A stretch of DNA of 10,293 nucleotides from Streptomyces sp. NRRL F-2664 (GTDB lineage: Bacteria > Actinomycetota > Actinomycetes > Streptomycetales > Streptomycetaceae): the NCBI RefSeq assembly GCF_000719345.1, contig NZ_JOFX01000073.1:1-10293 (forward strand). Reading direction: 5' to 3'. A model generated the notes under the pieces. It worked only from the letters and a program-made list of their open reading frames with translations, was not told where the DNA came from and did not search any database. The translations under genes were made by a program, and so were the position numbers. Shown here piece after piece: positions 1 through 6,983 of the stretch. The first letter of the stretch is position 1, and the number at the start of each line of letters is the position of its first letter.

Positions 1-166
1 ACTCATGCACCACTACTCACACCAGCCTCAGTGGTCCCAGCCAAACCAGAGCGCAGACCCATATAAAGAACCCCGAATATGGGCTAAACGCCCTCTCAGG
101 CAACGTTTCGCCCTGTGATGATGTGTCGGCCGGTTGCTGCGGAGGTGGTGCGGTCAGAATGATCAC
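1..166. other. Non-coding left edge, less G+C-rich, small inverted repeats
   Basis: No convincing gene is seen here. The first ~115 bases are visibly richer in A+T than the rest of the window. There is a short hairpin, GGGC (81-84) with GCCC (90-93) around a TAAAC loop. A second inverted pair is AAACG (86-90) with CGTTT (104-108). The stretch lies just upstream of an IS630 transposase remnant, so it may include that element's end, but I cannot define a terminal repeat. Short reading frames over 123-166 only run into the transposase fragment. Confidence 0.35.
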
Positions 167-395
167 GTGGCTGAAGGTGTGCGGGTGCGGGAGATCGACG
201 ATGACGAGGCAGGCGGTTGCTGCGGCTCATCCGGCGCGGCACGGGGTCGGTGGCCTTCACGCTTCCCGGCCGAGCTGGCGGACTTCCTGGTCGCCGAGGG
301 GGTGGTCGACGACGTCAGCCACGAGGGCCTGCGCATCCTGCTCCGCGAGAAGGCGTCTCTTTTCAACGCCTGAAGACCTGGCAGGCGAAACGCCT
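167..395 (+). pseudogene. IS630-family transposase, N-terminal remnant with internal deletions
   Basis: This is a relic of an IS630-family DDE transposase, which cuts and pastes its element at TA targets. A GTG at 167 begins a frame reading VRVREIDDDE, the usual start of actinobacterial IS630 transposases. A neighbouring frame continues RLIRRGTGSV and then jumps to FTLP, so most of the HTH region between them is missing. The first frame resumes with ELADFLVAEGVVDDVSHEGL, and another shift gives REGVSFQRLKTWQ near 355-390. At least three frame changes and two internal deletions are therefore visible. Nothing of the catalytic DDE domain remains. Family match is from remembered sequence similarity; the left boundary (GTG) is the likely original start. 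Confidence 0.72.
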
Positions 396-436
396 GGCCC
401 GGAGGGGCTGGCTGGAAGCGTCGCCGACGGGCCAGC

Positions 437-1167
437 TCACGCCGCGGCCTCCCAGCTCGACCAGTCGGCCGACGGGACCGGTACGGCCCGGCGGGCAAGG
501 CGGCGGCTCATGAGCATGGCCTGCGAAAAGTAGATGAATGTTTCGCTACTGCGCTTGACGATCTCCAGCGTGAGCTGGAGTTTCCCCTTCGCCCAGGTGA
601 CCAGCCGCCCGCGGTAGCCGCCGTCCGCCCCCACCAGCGTGACCTTCCTGAACCGTGCCCGCAGCCCGACCAGCAGGAGGTCGGCGGCCTGCCGGCCGGT
701 GGTGCTGCCCGCGGTCACGAGCACCACCAGGAGCAGGCCGACGTGTCGGTGATGACGTGCTGACGTTGCCCGTTGACTTTCTCGCCGCCGTCGTAACCGC
801 GCGTGGCCGCCGGGACCGAAGCGGCGGCCTTGACGGACTGTGAGTCGATGAGCCGCGGTCGGCTCCACTGCGCGCCCCCCTCAGCGAGACGGACCCGGCC
901 GCACAGCCGGCTGTGGAACTCACGGGCCAGGCCCTGCTCCCGCCACCTGCGGAAACAGGCATACACCCGGTCCCAGGCGGGAAAGCCGGCAGGCATCGAC
1001 CGCCACGTGATCCCGTTGCCCATGACGTAGAAGATCGCATCCGACACCTGCCGGCGGCAGTAGCCCTCGGGCTGCCCGCCCCGGCCCTCCAACCACGCCG
1101 GGACCGGCAGCCCGCCACGCACCACCGCCCACTGCGCGTCCGCCATATCCCACGGATACCTGCGCAT
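437..1167 (-). pseudogene. IS5-family transposase, frameshifted, catalytic C-terminus deleted
   Basis: The gene reads leftward from an ATG at 1167 (MRRYPWDMADAQWAVV), a typical N-terminus for Streptomyces IS5-family transposases. The DUF4096-like region (MGNGITWRSMPAGFPAWDRV) and first catalytic aspartate (LIDSQSVKAAA) follow. After HVITDTS near 742-746 the frame breaks; restoring one G gives GLLLVVLVTAG and, in the new frame, the second aspartate motif VGADGGYRGRLV. Past LEIVKRS (about 550) the sequence jumps to SETFIYFSQAMLMSRRLAR, which resembles the family's extreme C-terminus. The intervening ~50-60 residues, including the catalytic glutamate, are missing. The stop is TGA at 437-439. One frameshift plus loss of the third catalytic residue makes the gene inactive. 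Terminal inverted repeats were not recognised. Confidence 0.8.
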
Positions 1168-1417
1168 CCCGTTCGGACGGTCGCCCGCGTTCCCGAACCG
1201 ATGCGCCAGTCAACCACACTATGGAGCAGACGAGTTGAACACGATTGGCGTGACAGCGTAGAACTGCATCAGCAGGGCCTCCCGGGCTCACGAGTTGGCT
1301 TCGCAACCCTCGTGCTGCACCAGAGGCCCTGTCCTCATGCACGTCACGGCAAGGTTCACCCGCCCCGGCCCCCGCGTTCGATCACATCACGCTCATGATC
1401 GATAGGACAACCGCTTC
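1168..1417. other. Intergenic stretch between IS5 and IS3 remnants, with one hairpin
   Basis: I see no gene here; the reading frames over it have no recognisable protein content. The one structured feature is a hairpin at 1289-1314. CACGAG (1289-1294) pairs with CTCGTG (1309-1314), an inner TTG pairs with CAA, and two cytosines bulge on the right arm. It lacks a T-run. It could be a relic of an IS end or of a terminator, but this is not established. Confidence 0.35.
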
Positions 1418-1712
1418 TTACGACAGCCAGCGGAACAGCTCGAGCCGGTCTGCGCCCTCGAGGTCTAGCGGCGTTCGTGAAGCAGTTCGCGTTAGAGGCC
1501 CTGAAAGACAACTCCGCGCGCGCATTTCCGTAATTTGAGCCGACCCGTCCCGTGCTGCGGCTGATGCCGTGGCGGCGGCAGACGTCAGCGAAGGCGGCCG
1601 GGTTGCACTGGGCGCCCCTGCTGGTGTGAAAAACGACGCGGCCACAGCGGGCGGCCACGGCCATCTCGATCCCGTCCGTGACCATCGCGGTCCGCATGTG
1701 GTCCGCGATTGA
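1418..1712 (-). pseudogene. IS3-family transposase (OrfB), C-terminal fragment
   Basis: The fragment reads leftward from about 1712 as IADHMRTAMVTDGIEMAVAA, then VVFHTSRGAQCNPAAFADVC and GRVGSNYGNARAE. This matches the integrase core of IS3-family OrfB proteins, whose consensus here is a SDRGAQY-type motif followed by VGSSYDNALAE. In this copy the second catalytic aspartate region is altered (HTSRGAQC in place of HSD-G-QY), although the final acidic NARAE segment survives. A frame change follows, and another frame reads LDLEGADRLELFRWLS before a TAA at 1418-1420, where the family would continue with a Tyr-rich tail. The N-terminal half of OrfB and all of OrfA are absent. It is a dead fragment that abuts a different transposase remnant at about 1715. 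Confidence 0.75.
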
Positions 1713-1720
1713 GGTCAGCT

Positions 1721-1937
1721 TCAATGGGTTCTGACTCTTGATCCTGGACGCCTGAGACACTGAGCATTTTCAGCGGCGAGTCTCAGGGCGAGGACGGCTC
1801 TGGCGACTGACGTGAGATTGTTCGAGCTGAGGCGAACTTTCCGAAGGATGCGCCAGGTCTTGATCCGGACGATCGCTCTTTCCACGGCCCATCGGAGCGG
1901 CGAGCAAGCATATCGCTGCCGATCCGTACTGTGACTG
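1721..1937 (-). pseudogene. DDE transposase C-terminal remnant (IS5-like)
   Basis: On the minus strand, from about 1880 down to 1770, one frame reads RWAVERAIVRIKTWRILRKV and then LTSVARAVLALRLAAE. The pattern VER-x-(I/F)-x-x-(I/M/L)-K-x-W-(R/K)-I-L-R is the C-terminal motif of IS5-type DDE transposases. The glutamate would be the third catalytic residue, and the last segment is the closing helix that scans V-A-x-L. The frame is bounded upstream by a stop near 1935 and runs on to TGA at 1721-1723 after AAE, so only the last ~60 residues survive. No N-terminal partner is adjacent. A plus-strand DDE fragment at 3740-4010 is of a similar family but contains the other two catalytic aspartates. 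The assignment to a specific IS group is uncertain. Confidence 0.55.
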
Positions 1938-2039
1938 GGTCAGGGCAGCGGGGCGAGCCGCCCCCAAGGGCGCCGACGGGAAGACTCCGCCGGGCCGCCT
2001 ACGCCGCTGGAGGTTGAGAACGCCGCTCTGCGCAAGAAC

Positions 2040-2295
2040 GGCAAGCAGAAGGGTGCGCTGAACGAGATCGTTGTACGGAAGCCGTGGCGGGGCGGCGGTG
2101 TCGCCTGGCAACTCCACGAAGCCTGGCTGGCGCAGCGCCAGGAAGAGCGTGTGACCCTGCTGGTGGACCCGGCGGCCGGCAACGGAGCTGTGCAGGCCGT
2201 GTACCGAGGCGTGGGGCTACTCCAAGATCGGCGAGCAGCAGCCCTTCCCCGACTCGCCGGTCTACGCCTCAATGATCAGGCCCGTGCGAGCCTGA
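2040..2295 (+). pseudogene. GNAT-family N-acetyltransferase, C-terminal remnant, frameshifted
   Basis: In the frame of position 2055 the sequence reads ALNEIVVRKPWRGGGVAWQL. This is the acetyl-CoA pyrophosphate-binding motif A of GNAT acetyltransferases (R/Q-x-x-G-x-G/A form), followed by HEAWLAQRQEERVTLLVDPA. Around 2205-2212 the frame breaks. The next frame gives AWGYSKIGEQQPFPDSPVYA, the conserved C-terminal motif B of this subfamily, and ends SMIRPVRA with TGA at 2293-2295. A single base change would join the two halves. The N-terminal half is absent and the upstream sequence is not recognisable, so the gene is truncated as well as frameshifted. Such proteins acetylate small molecules or protein amines; the substrate cannot be told. 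Confidence 0.68.
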
Positions 2296-2317
2296 TGAAG
2301 GCGTATTCCAGGCCGCC

Positions 2318-2695
2318 TCAGCCTTCTTGGAAGGACCGGAGCCGGTCCGCGATGCCGTAGGTGTCGAGTCGCAGGGATCGGATGTCCGTGATGAGGTCGC
2401 GCCACTGCTCGTACTGGGCATCGGCGCGCTTCCCGGAGGCTTCCAGGTAGGCGAGGGCGACGCCATAGCCGTACGCCTCGTTGCGTGCAGGAAGCGGGCG
2501 CAGAAGCACGGACTCCTCTAGGAACACCGCGGCGCGCCAGAATGCGTCCGGGTCTGCCTTGTCCAGGCGGGGGGTGTTGACCCGGTGCCGGGCGGCCATG
2601 CCGACCAGCACGGAGAGGTCGTTGACGGTCAGGTCGGAGCGGAGGATGTCCTCCTGGCGGTCCAGGAGCCATCGGTAGTCGATGAGCAGTTCCAC
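2318..2695 (-). CDS. Fic/Doc-related toxin of a type II toxin-antitoxin pair, degenerate motif
   Basis: The product has 125 residues and begins MELLIDYRWLLDRQEDIL (GTG start at 2695). The fold pattern, an N-terminal helix, a conserved ARH, an FWRAAVFLEES helix and a closing YLEASGK, resembles proteins annotated in Streptomyces as the toxin component of Fic-family toxin-antitoxin systems. Canonical Fic/Doc enzymes use HPFxxGNxR to AMPylate or phosphorylate targets (Doc phosphorylates EF-Tu). Here the aligned segment is RPLPARNEAYGYG (residues 66-78). Only the Asn is kept, while the His, Gly and following Lys/Arg are replaced. The GTG start was chosen because it lies 4 bases after the antitoxin stop (2700-2702), as expected for a coupled pair. 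Upstream in-frame codons would overlap the antitoxin gene. Toxic activity is unproven. Confidence 0.72.
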   Translation of the reverse strand: MELLIDYRWLLDRQEDILRSDLTVNDLSVLVGMAARHRVNTPRLDKADPDAFWRAAVFLEESVLLRPLPARNEAYGYGVALAYLEASGKRADAQYEQWRDLITDIRSLRLDTYGIADRLRSFQEG

Positions 2696-2699
2696 CGGT

Positions 2700-2951
2700 T
2701 CAGGCCGCTCGCGGAGTGTTGTGGGCGGGGGTCGGCGGCAGTCCGCCGAAGTCGGCGTCGAAGCGGTCCATGATCCCGGGCGCGCCGGTGGCCCGCCGGA
2801 ACGCGGCTGTGGCGGTGTCCAGCAGCTGCTCCTGCTCCTTCTCCGCGGCAACGCGTGCGAGATAGTCCTTCATGGACACGCCCGCGGCGTTGGCTAGTGC
2901 CTTTAGCCGGTCCCGGGTGGTGTCGTCGATCTTCATACTGGTATCTGCCAT
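2700..2951 (-). CDS. Ribbon-helix-helix antitoxin of the Fic-like toxin pair
   Basis: This is an 83-residue protein. Residues 5-37 (SMKIDDTTRDRLKALANAAG, then VSMKDYLAR) fit an RHH DNA-binding domain: a short beta strand followed by two helices. Residues 38-60 form a charged linker helix, and the C-terminal ~20 residues (from MDRFDADFGG) are Pro/Ala-rich and probably bind and neutralise the toxin. The gene comes first in the pair and the toxin starts 4 bases after its stop, the standard antitoxin-first layout. Translation is called from ATG at 2951; a second in-frame ATG lies at 2936. No clear Shine-Dalgarno precedes either, so the mRNA could be leaderless. RHH antitoxins of this type usually repress their own operon. 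Confidence 0.75.
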   Translation of the reverse strand: MADTSMKIDDTTRDRLKALANAAGVSMKDYLARVAAEKEQEQLLDTATAAFRRATGAPGIMDRFDADFGGLPPTPAHNTPRAA

Positions 2952-2980
2952 GCTTTGAGTATGCTAGTGGGTATACGCGG
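2952..2980 (-). promoter_or_regulatory. Candidate promoter/operator of the toxin-antitoxin operon
   Basis: Immediately upstream of the antitoxin ATG are two near-identical hexamers on the plus strand, GTATGC (2959-2964) and GTATAC (2971-2976). They are 12 bases apart, close to one helical turn, and the second is a palindrome. Spaced short repeats of this kind are typical RHH-repressor operators. On the minus strand CATACT lies at the right distance for a -10 box if transcription starts at or near the ATG. No good -35 is seen. This is inferred from spacing only. Confidence 0.35.
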
Positions 2981-2999
2981 TCGGCTACCGATTTCGGGC

Positions 3000-3245
3000 C
3001 AAGCTCGCTGCGCCCTCTTGAGGAACCGGTGTCGTCCGCGATCGGCGCATATCCGGATCGCCGGGGTTCTCAACCACGTACTCGCGCACGTCGTCGAGGA
3101 CGTCGTGCGCGTCCCAGTTGATGCGGTTCATCAGCCGGGTCCGGTCAGGCCCCGCATGGCCAGCCTCCTACGCCGGCGTCCAGCCGTTCTTCCGCTCCAA
3201 CGGAGCGATCAGACCCCGCATACAGGCAAGCGCCGACTCGCGCGG
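3000..3245 (-). pseudogene. IS701-family transposase, N-terminal fragment
   Basis: From about 3245 leftward the minus strand reads CMRGLIAPLERKNGWTPA, then an in-frame TAG (plus 3168-3170), then EAGHAGPDRTRLMNRINWDA and HDVLDDVREYVVENPGDPD. This is the conserved N-terminal half of IS701-family transposases, which read ERKNGWQLAEQAGH at that point, so the TAG most simply replaces a GAG codon. After GDPD the frame shifts, and another frame gives IADDTG, the first catalytic aspartate region (family form: DDTGFLKKG). A second shift follows within the TTCCTCAAG equivalent. The rest of the gene is absent and the fragment ends near the toxin-antitoxin promoter. With a nonsense codon, frameshifts and a truncated catalytic domain it cannot be functional. 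Confidence 0.72.
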
Positions 3246-3330
3246 CTCTGACACTTACATAACAGCAGGTCAGGGTGGCTGTAGGCAGGCTGGTGGCCCG
3301 GCCGCTGTGCCGGATGTTCGGGCTTGGCGG

Positions 3331-3740
3331 TCAGCCTGTGGTCTCACTGGGGTAGCCGAGTGGCTGAGCTGGCCGATGGCCCGGCGGATGGCGCGTTCGA
3401 GGTTTCGCCATGTGAAGAGGCGCCGCGCAGGTCCCTGTACGCGACGTTGTCGGTGAGTATGTGCCAGATTGGGTTGTGATCGAGTGCTCGACGGCGCCCA
3501 GGGCCCTGGGCGGGCTGCGGCGGGAGGTAAGCCGCTTGTAGCGGGCGGCGAGGTAGGTGTCTTTGGGTTCTGACGGTGCCGAACGCGGCGAGTCCGAGGG
3601 CACCTTTGATGAGGGGGGAGGACCAGGCCGTGGGCGCCGAGCTGGGCCAGCCAGGCCGCGTCCGAAACGTCCGTCGTCTTGCGGCCGGGCGGGTCCTTGA
3701 CCCGTCGGGCGTTGACCAGGATCACGTAGCCAGGGACACG
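3331..3740 (-). pseudogene. IS110-family transposase, two fused pieces with internal deletion
   Basis: Reading leftward from about 3740, the first piece is GYVILVNARRVKDPPGRKTT then DVSDAAWLAQLGAHGLV. This is the N-terminal (RuvC-like DEDD) domain signature of IS110 transposases, in which the family has PGRKTDVSDAAWLA, and there is one extra Thr here. After a short frame-disturbed stretch, other frames read KDTYLAARYKRLTSRR and ALGAVEHSI, then IWHILTDNVAYRDLRG and FTWRNLERAIRRAIGQLSH. These belong to the C-terminal Tnp2/transposase_20 region, whose reactive serine lies further upstream in the part that is missing. Several frame changes occur. The stop TGA at 3331-3333 follows LGYPSETTG, a plausible native end. 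The middle of the gene is deleted, so it is inactive. The right edge meets a plus-strand IS5-like fragment at about 3735-3740. Confidence 0.7.
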
Positions 3741-4010
3741 GTGCTGATCGGGGACGGCACTCTCGTGCCCGCCCGCGGCCACACGGCGGCCGGGCAGTCC
3801 AAGACTGCCGGTACTCCACCGCCCGCCAGGCCGTCATCGACGCGGACACCCGACTCGCCGTGGTGGCCGGCCGGCCGCTTCCGGGCAACCGCCACGACTC
3901 CCGCGGCTGGGAGGAGCCCGGCGTCCAGCCGCCGCCGGCAAGATGGCCACGATCGCCGACGGCGGCTATCAGGGCACCGGACGGGTGACCCCTGACCGTC
4001 GGCAGCGCGG
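3740..4010 (+). pseudogene. IS5-like DDE transposase, central fragment with two frameshifts
   Basis: In one frame from about 3742 the sequence reads VLIGDGTLVPARGHTAAGQSK, here split by the reader as LIGDGTLVPARGH, with the first catalytic aspartate in DGTLVP. A shift near 3800 leads to a frame reading RYSTARQAVIDADTRLAVVA and GRPLPGNRHDSRGWEE. A second shift near 3930 leads to KMATIADGGYQGTGRVTP, which supplies the second catalytic aspartate (ADGGY). This order is characteristic of DDE_Tnp_4-type IS5-family transposases common in Streptomyces. The N-terminal HTH and the C-terminal VEH/VER region with the glutamate are both missing. The sequence passes directly into the Tn3 transposase remnant at about 4015. 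The minus-strand C-terminal remnant at 1721-1937 is of a comparable family, but the two need not come from one copy. Confidence 0.72.
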
Positions 4011-4014
4011 CCAG

Positions 4015-6606
4015 GCCGGGCATCTTCGCCACCGTCCGGTCCCGGATGACGTTGGAGGACCGGGCCCGGCTGCTGGCCGCTGGAGGTGGGCGGGCTGGAT
4101 CGCAAGAGCGGGCTGAACCGGCTGAAGAAGCCCGCGAGCGGCCGAGCTGGAGCCATCTGAAGGAGCAGCACAAGCAGCTTCAGTGGGTGGACGGTCTCGG
4201 GAACACCGGCGCGTGGCTGGCTGGGATCGCGCCCGGGAAGATCGCCGACTTCGCGGCCGAGGCCGGCGCCCTGGACGCGGCGGAGCTGCGGGACTACGTG
4301 ACGGGCAAGCTCATCGCGCTCTTGTCCTGCCTGGTGCACGCGCCCCGTCGGCGGGCCCGCGACGATCTGGCGGAGATGTTCTGCAAGCGGGTGGCGGCCA
4401 AGCTGAAGAACGCGAAGGACGAGCTGGAGGAGATCCGCAAGCAGCAGCAGGCGCTGGTGGAGCGGATGATCGGCACCTACCGGACGGTGCTGGAGCGGAT
4501 CAACCCCGCCGACCTCGTGCAGCGGGGTCCGGAGGGGGTGCCGGTCCCGTTCCCGGCGGGGAAGAAGGCCCGCCGCAAGGCGGCGCGGGCGCTGGCCTCG
4601 AAGCGGGTCGCCGCGCTGGCGCTGGCGCAGAAGGCGGTGCCCAGAGCTCGGGGTCGTTCGCGGCGGAGTTCGCCGACATCGAGGCGGTGGCCGCGCACCA
4701 CGGCAACAACCACGAGGTACTGGTCGCCCGCTTCTACAAGCGGGACCGGGCGCCGATGTTCGATCTGGTGGGCACGCTGGAGTTCGAGGCGGTCAGTGAG
4801 GTCCGGCGGGTCCTGGACGCGCTGGCGCACGCGCGGGCCCACCAGAGCGCGACCCGCGAGTACATCGGTGAGTTGTACGAGGGGGAGCCGCTGGACCTCG
4901 GCTTCGCCTCGCAGAACTGGCAGCGGGCCGTCCGCGACCGGCGCAAGCCCGGCACGCTGGACCGCCGGCGCTTTGAGACGCTGGTGTTCACCTACCTGGC
5001 TGAGCATCTGCGGACCGGCGATGTAGCCATCACCGGCTCGGACACCTTCGCCAACTGGCTTGATCAGCTGCCCGACTGGGAGGACTGCGGGCCGAAGCTG
5101 GCGCAGCTGTGCGAGGAGACCGGGCTCCCGGACACGGCCGCGGGGTTCACCGCTGCCCTGCGCGAGCGGCTAGAGAGCACGGTGGCGGAGGTGGATTCCG
5201 GGTACCCGGACAACGCGGACCTGGTCATCGACGAGAACGGGGTGCCGGTGCTGCGCAAGCAGCGCGCCAAGGGCGTCAGCGCCCTGGCCGAGGCGGCTGG
5301 AGGCGGAGGTCAAGGCGCGGATGCCCTAGCGGACGCTGCTGGGCCTCTTGTCGCGCACCGCGTACTGGGTGGAGTGGTGGAGCCGGTTCGGCCCGGCCTC
5401 CGGCAGCGACCCGAAGCTGAAGGACCCCTTCGGCAGGTACGTGCTGACCACCTTCGTGGGCGGCATCAACATGACCTTCGCCGAGGCCGCTCGGCACATC
5501 GCCGGGGTCTCCGCGCACGAGCTGAGCGCGATCACGAACCGTCACCTCGGCGTGGACAAGATCAACGAGGCGATCACCGACGTGGTCAACGCGTTCATGC
5601 GCCTGGACCTGGTCAAGGCGTGGGGCGACGGGACTTCCGTGGCGGCCGACGGCACGCAGATGGGCACCTTCATCGACAACCTGATCGCCGAGTCCTCGAT
5701 CCGTACGGAGGATTCGGCGGGATCGCATACCACCACATATCGGATCAGTACATCGCGTTCTTCTCCAGATTCGTTCCCTGCGGCGTATGGGAGGCCGTCT
5801 ACATCATCGACGGGCTGCTGAAGAACGCCTCCGAGATGAAGCCCGACACGATCCACGCCGATACGCAAGGGCAGTCGTTCCCGGTCTTCTGCCTCGCCCA
5901 TTTGATGGGGGTTGAGCTGATGCCGAGGATACGGAACTGGAAGGACCGCACCTGCTACCGGCCCTCCACCAGCGTCCGCTACCGGCACATCGACGTCCTG
6001 TTCGACCAGGGCGGCCGCAACGTCATCGACTGGCGGCTGATCGAGACGCACTGGCGCGATCTCATGCGCGTCAGCATCGCGATCCGGGAGGGCACCCTGG
6101 CCTCGCCGCTGCTGCTGCGGCGCCTGGGCAGCAACTCCCACCGCAACCAGATCTACCGGGCCTTCCGGGAGGTGGGCCGGGCGGTCGCGACTGTGCAGCT
6201 GCTCAAGTTCATCTCGGATCCGTCGCTGCGCCGCCGGGTGACGGCGGCCACCAACAAGGTGGAGTCGTTCAACAACTTCACCGACTGGCTGGCGTTCTGC
6301 AACGGCGGGATGATCGCCGAGAACGACCCGGTCGAGCAGGAGAAGGCGGTGAAGCTGACGTCTTTGCTGGCCAACTGTGTGATCTTCCATACGACCCTCG
6401 ACCTCATGGAGGTCGTACGCGAGCTACAGGGGGAGGGCTGGCAGATCACCGGGGAGGACCTGGCCGCGATCAGCCCGTACCTGACCGACCACATCATGCG
6501 GTTCGGCACCTACGCCACCACGGAGCTCACCGCGCGCCCGGACGCGTTCGACCCGCACTTGGACGTCGACTTCGATGTTGAGGAGCCTGAACCGGCAGCG
6601 CCATGA
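4015..6606 (+). pseudogene. tnpA: Tn3-family transposase tnpA, N-terminally truncated, multiply frameshifted
   Basis: This is a TnpA of the Tn3 family, which catalyses replicative transposition. Pieces of ~850 residues total lie in order but in alternating frames, versus roughly 1000 residues in intact TnpA; most of the N-terminal DUF4158 domain is gone. Segments: RSRMTLEDRARLLA (about 4015-4078), LEVGGLDRKSGLNRLKKPAS (4080-4140), QWVDGLGNTGAWLAG to about 4650, SFAAEFADIEAVAAHHG to about 5298, RTAYWVEWWSRFGPASG to about 5702, then IAYHHISDQYIAFFS to the TGA at 6604-6606. Most changes fit one-base indels, and an amber TAG stands at 5327-5329 inside ARMP-x-RTLLGLL. The catalytic triad is readable: D in SVAADGTQM (5648-5650), D in HADTQGQS (5860-5862), E in NKVESFNNF (6262-6264). 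No 38-bp terminal repeats were recognised. Confidence 0.85.
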
Positions 6607-6663
6607 CGGAGCCGGCCGATCAAAGTCATTCAGCTCCTTCACCACAGCCCGGGTCCGCCGTGC

Positions 6664-6975
6664 TCATGCGGCCCAGTGCCGGTAGGCGTGGATCCATTCG
6701 GCGCCGTCCGGGGCGGGGGTGGGCAGGGGGAGGTCGAGGATGGCGATGGCCTGGCGGTGTGGGCCGCGGCTGCACCAGGCGATGATCCCGCTTCCGGGCG
6801 TGAGGTCGACGGAGTCGACGGTGGCGCTCGTTCCGAGCACGGTCGTCTCGAACGGGATCGCCAGATGGTCGACGAGCATCGTGTAGAAGCCGGTGAGCTG
6901 CTCGTCCTCGTCGTAGGCGTCCACGGTGGCGTCCTCGATCAGGGCTTCCAGCTGCGTGTCGCTGAGCTGGTGCAC
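6664..6975 (-). CDS. Small acidic conserved protein (often annotated calcium-binding)
   Basis: The product has 103 residues and begins MHQLSDTQLEALIEDATVDA. It continues with an acidic stretch DAYDEDEQLTGF (residues 19-30) and then AIPFETTVLG, DLTPGSGIIAWC, PHRQAIAILDLPLP and GAEWIHAYRHW. From memory this matches a compact actinobacterial family commonly labelled calcium-binding protein. The acidic loop loosely recalls an EF-hand loop but is not a canonical one, so calcium binding is not demonstrated. GTG at 6975 is preferred because GAGGA (plus 6981-6985) lies 5 bases upstream; a longer start at TTG 6987 would overlap the neighbour's stop. That Shine-Dalgarno overlaps the stop codon of the 411-residue gene, implying translational coupling. 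No signal peptide or membrane segment is seen. Confidence 0.72.
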   Translation of the reverse strand: MHQLSDTQLEALIEDATVDAYDEDEQLTGFYTMLVDHLAIPFETTVLGTSATVDSVDLTPGSGIIAWCSRGPHRQAIAILDLPLPTPAPDGAEWIHAYRHWAA

Positions 6976-6983
6976 CGGTGTCC

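Noticed and set aside
123..533. Plus-strand open frame of 136 codons at the left edge
   Set aside because: It is a shifted frame over the IS630 and IS5 remnants with Arg/Ala/Ser-rich low-information sequence.
3352..3385. tRNA-like stretch (GTAGCCGAGTGGCTGAGCTG)
   Set aside because: It resembles the D-arm of a Ser or Leu tRNA, but I find no matching acceptor stem or T-arm, and it lies in the C-terminal part of the IS110 remnant.
4636..4656. Programmed frameshifting as explanation of the tnpA breaks
   Set aside because: There are at least five shifts in both directions plus an amber codon and no repeated slippery motif; decay or sequencing error is simpler.
5542..6390. Long minus-strand open frame of 282 codons opposite tnpA
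   Set aside because: It mirrors the well-conserved TnpA catalytic region on the plus strand; open antisense frames are normal in G+C-rich DNA.
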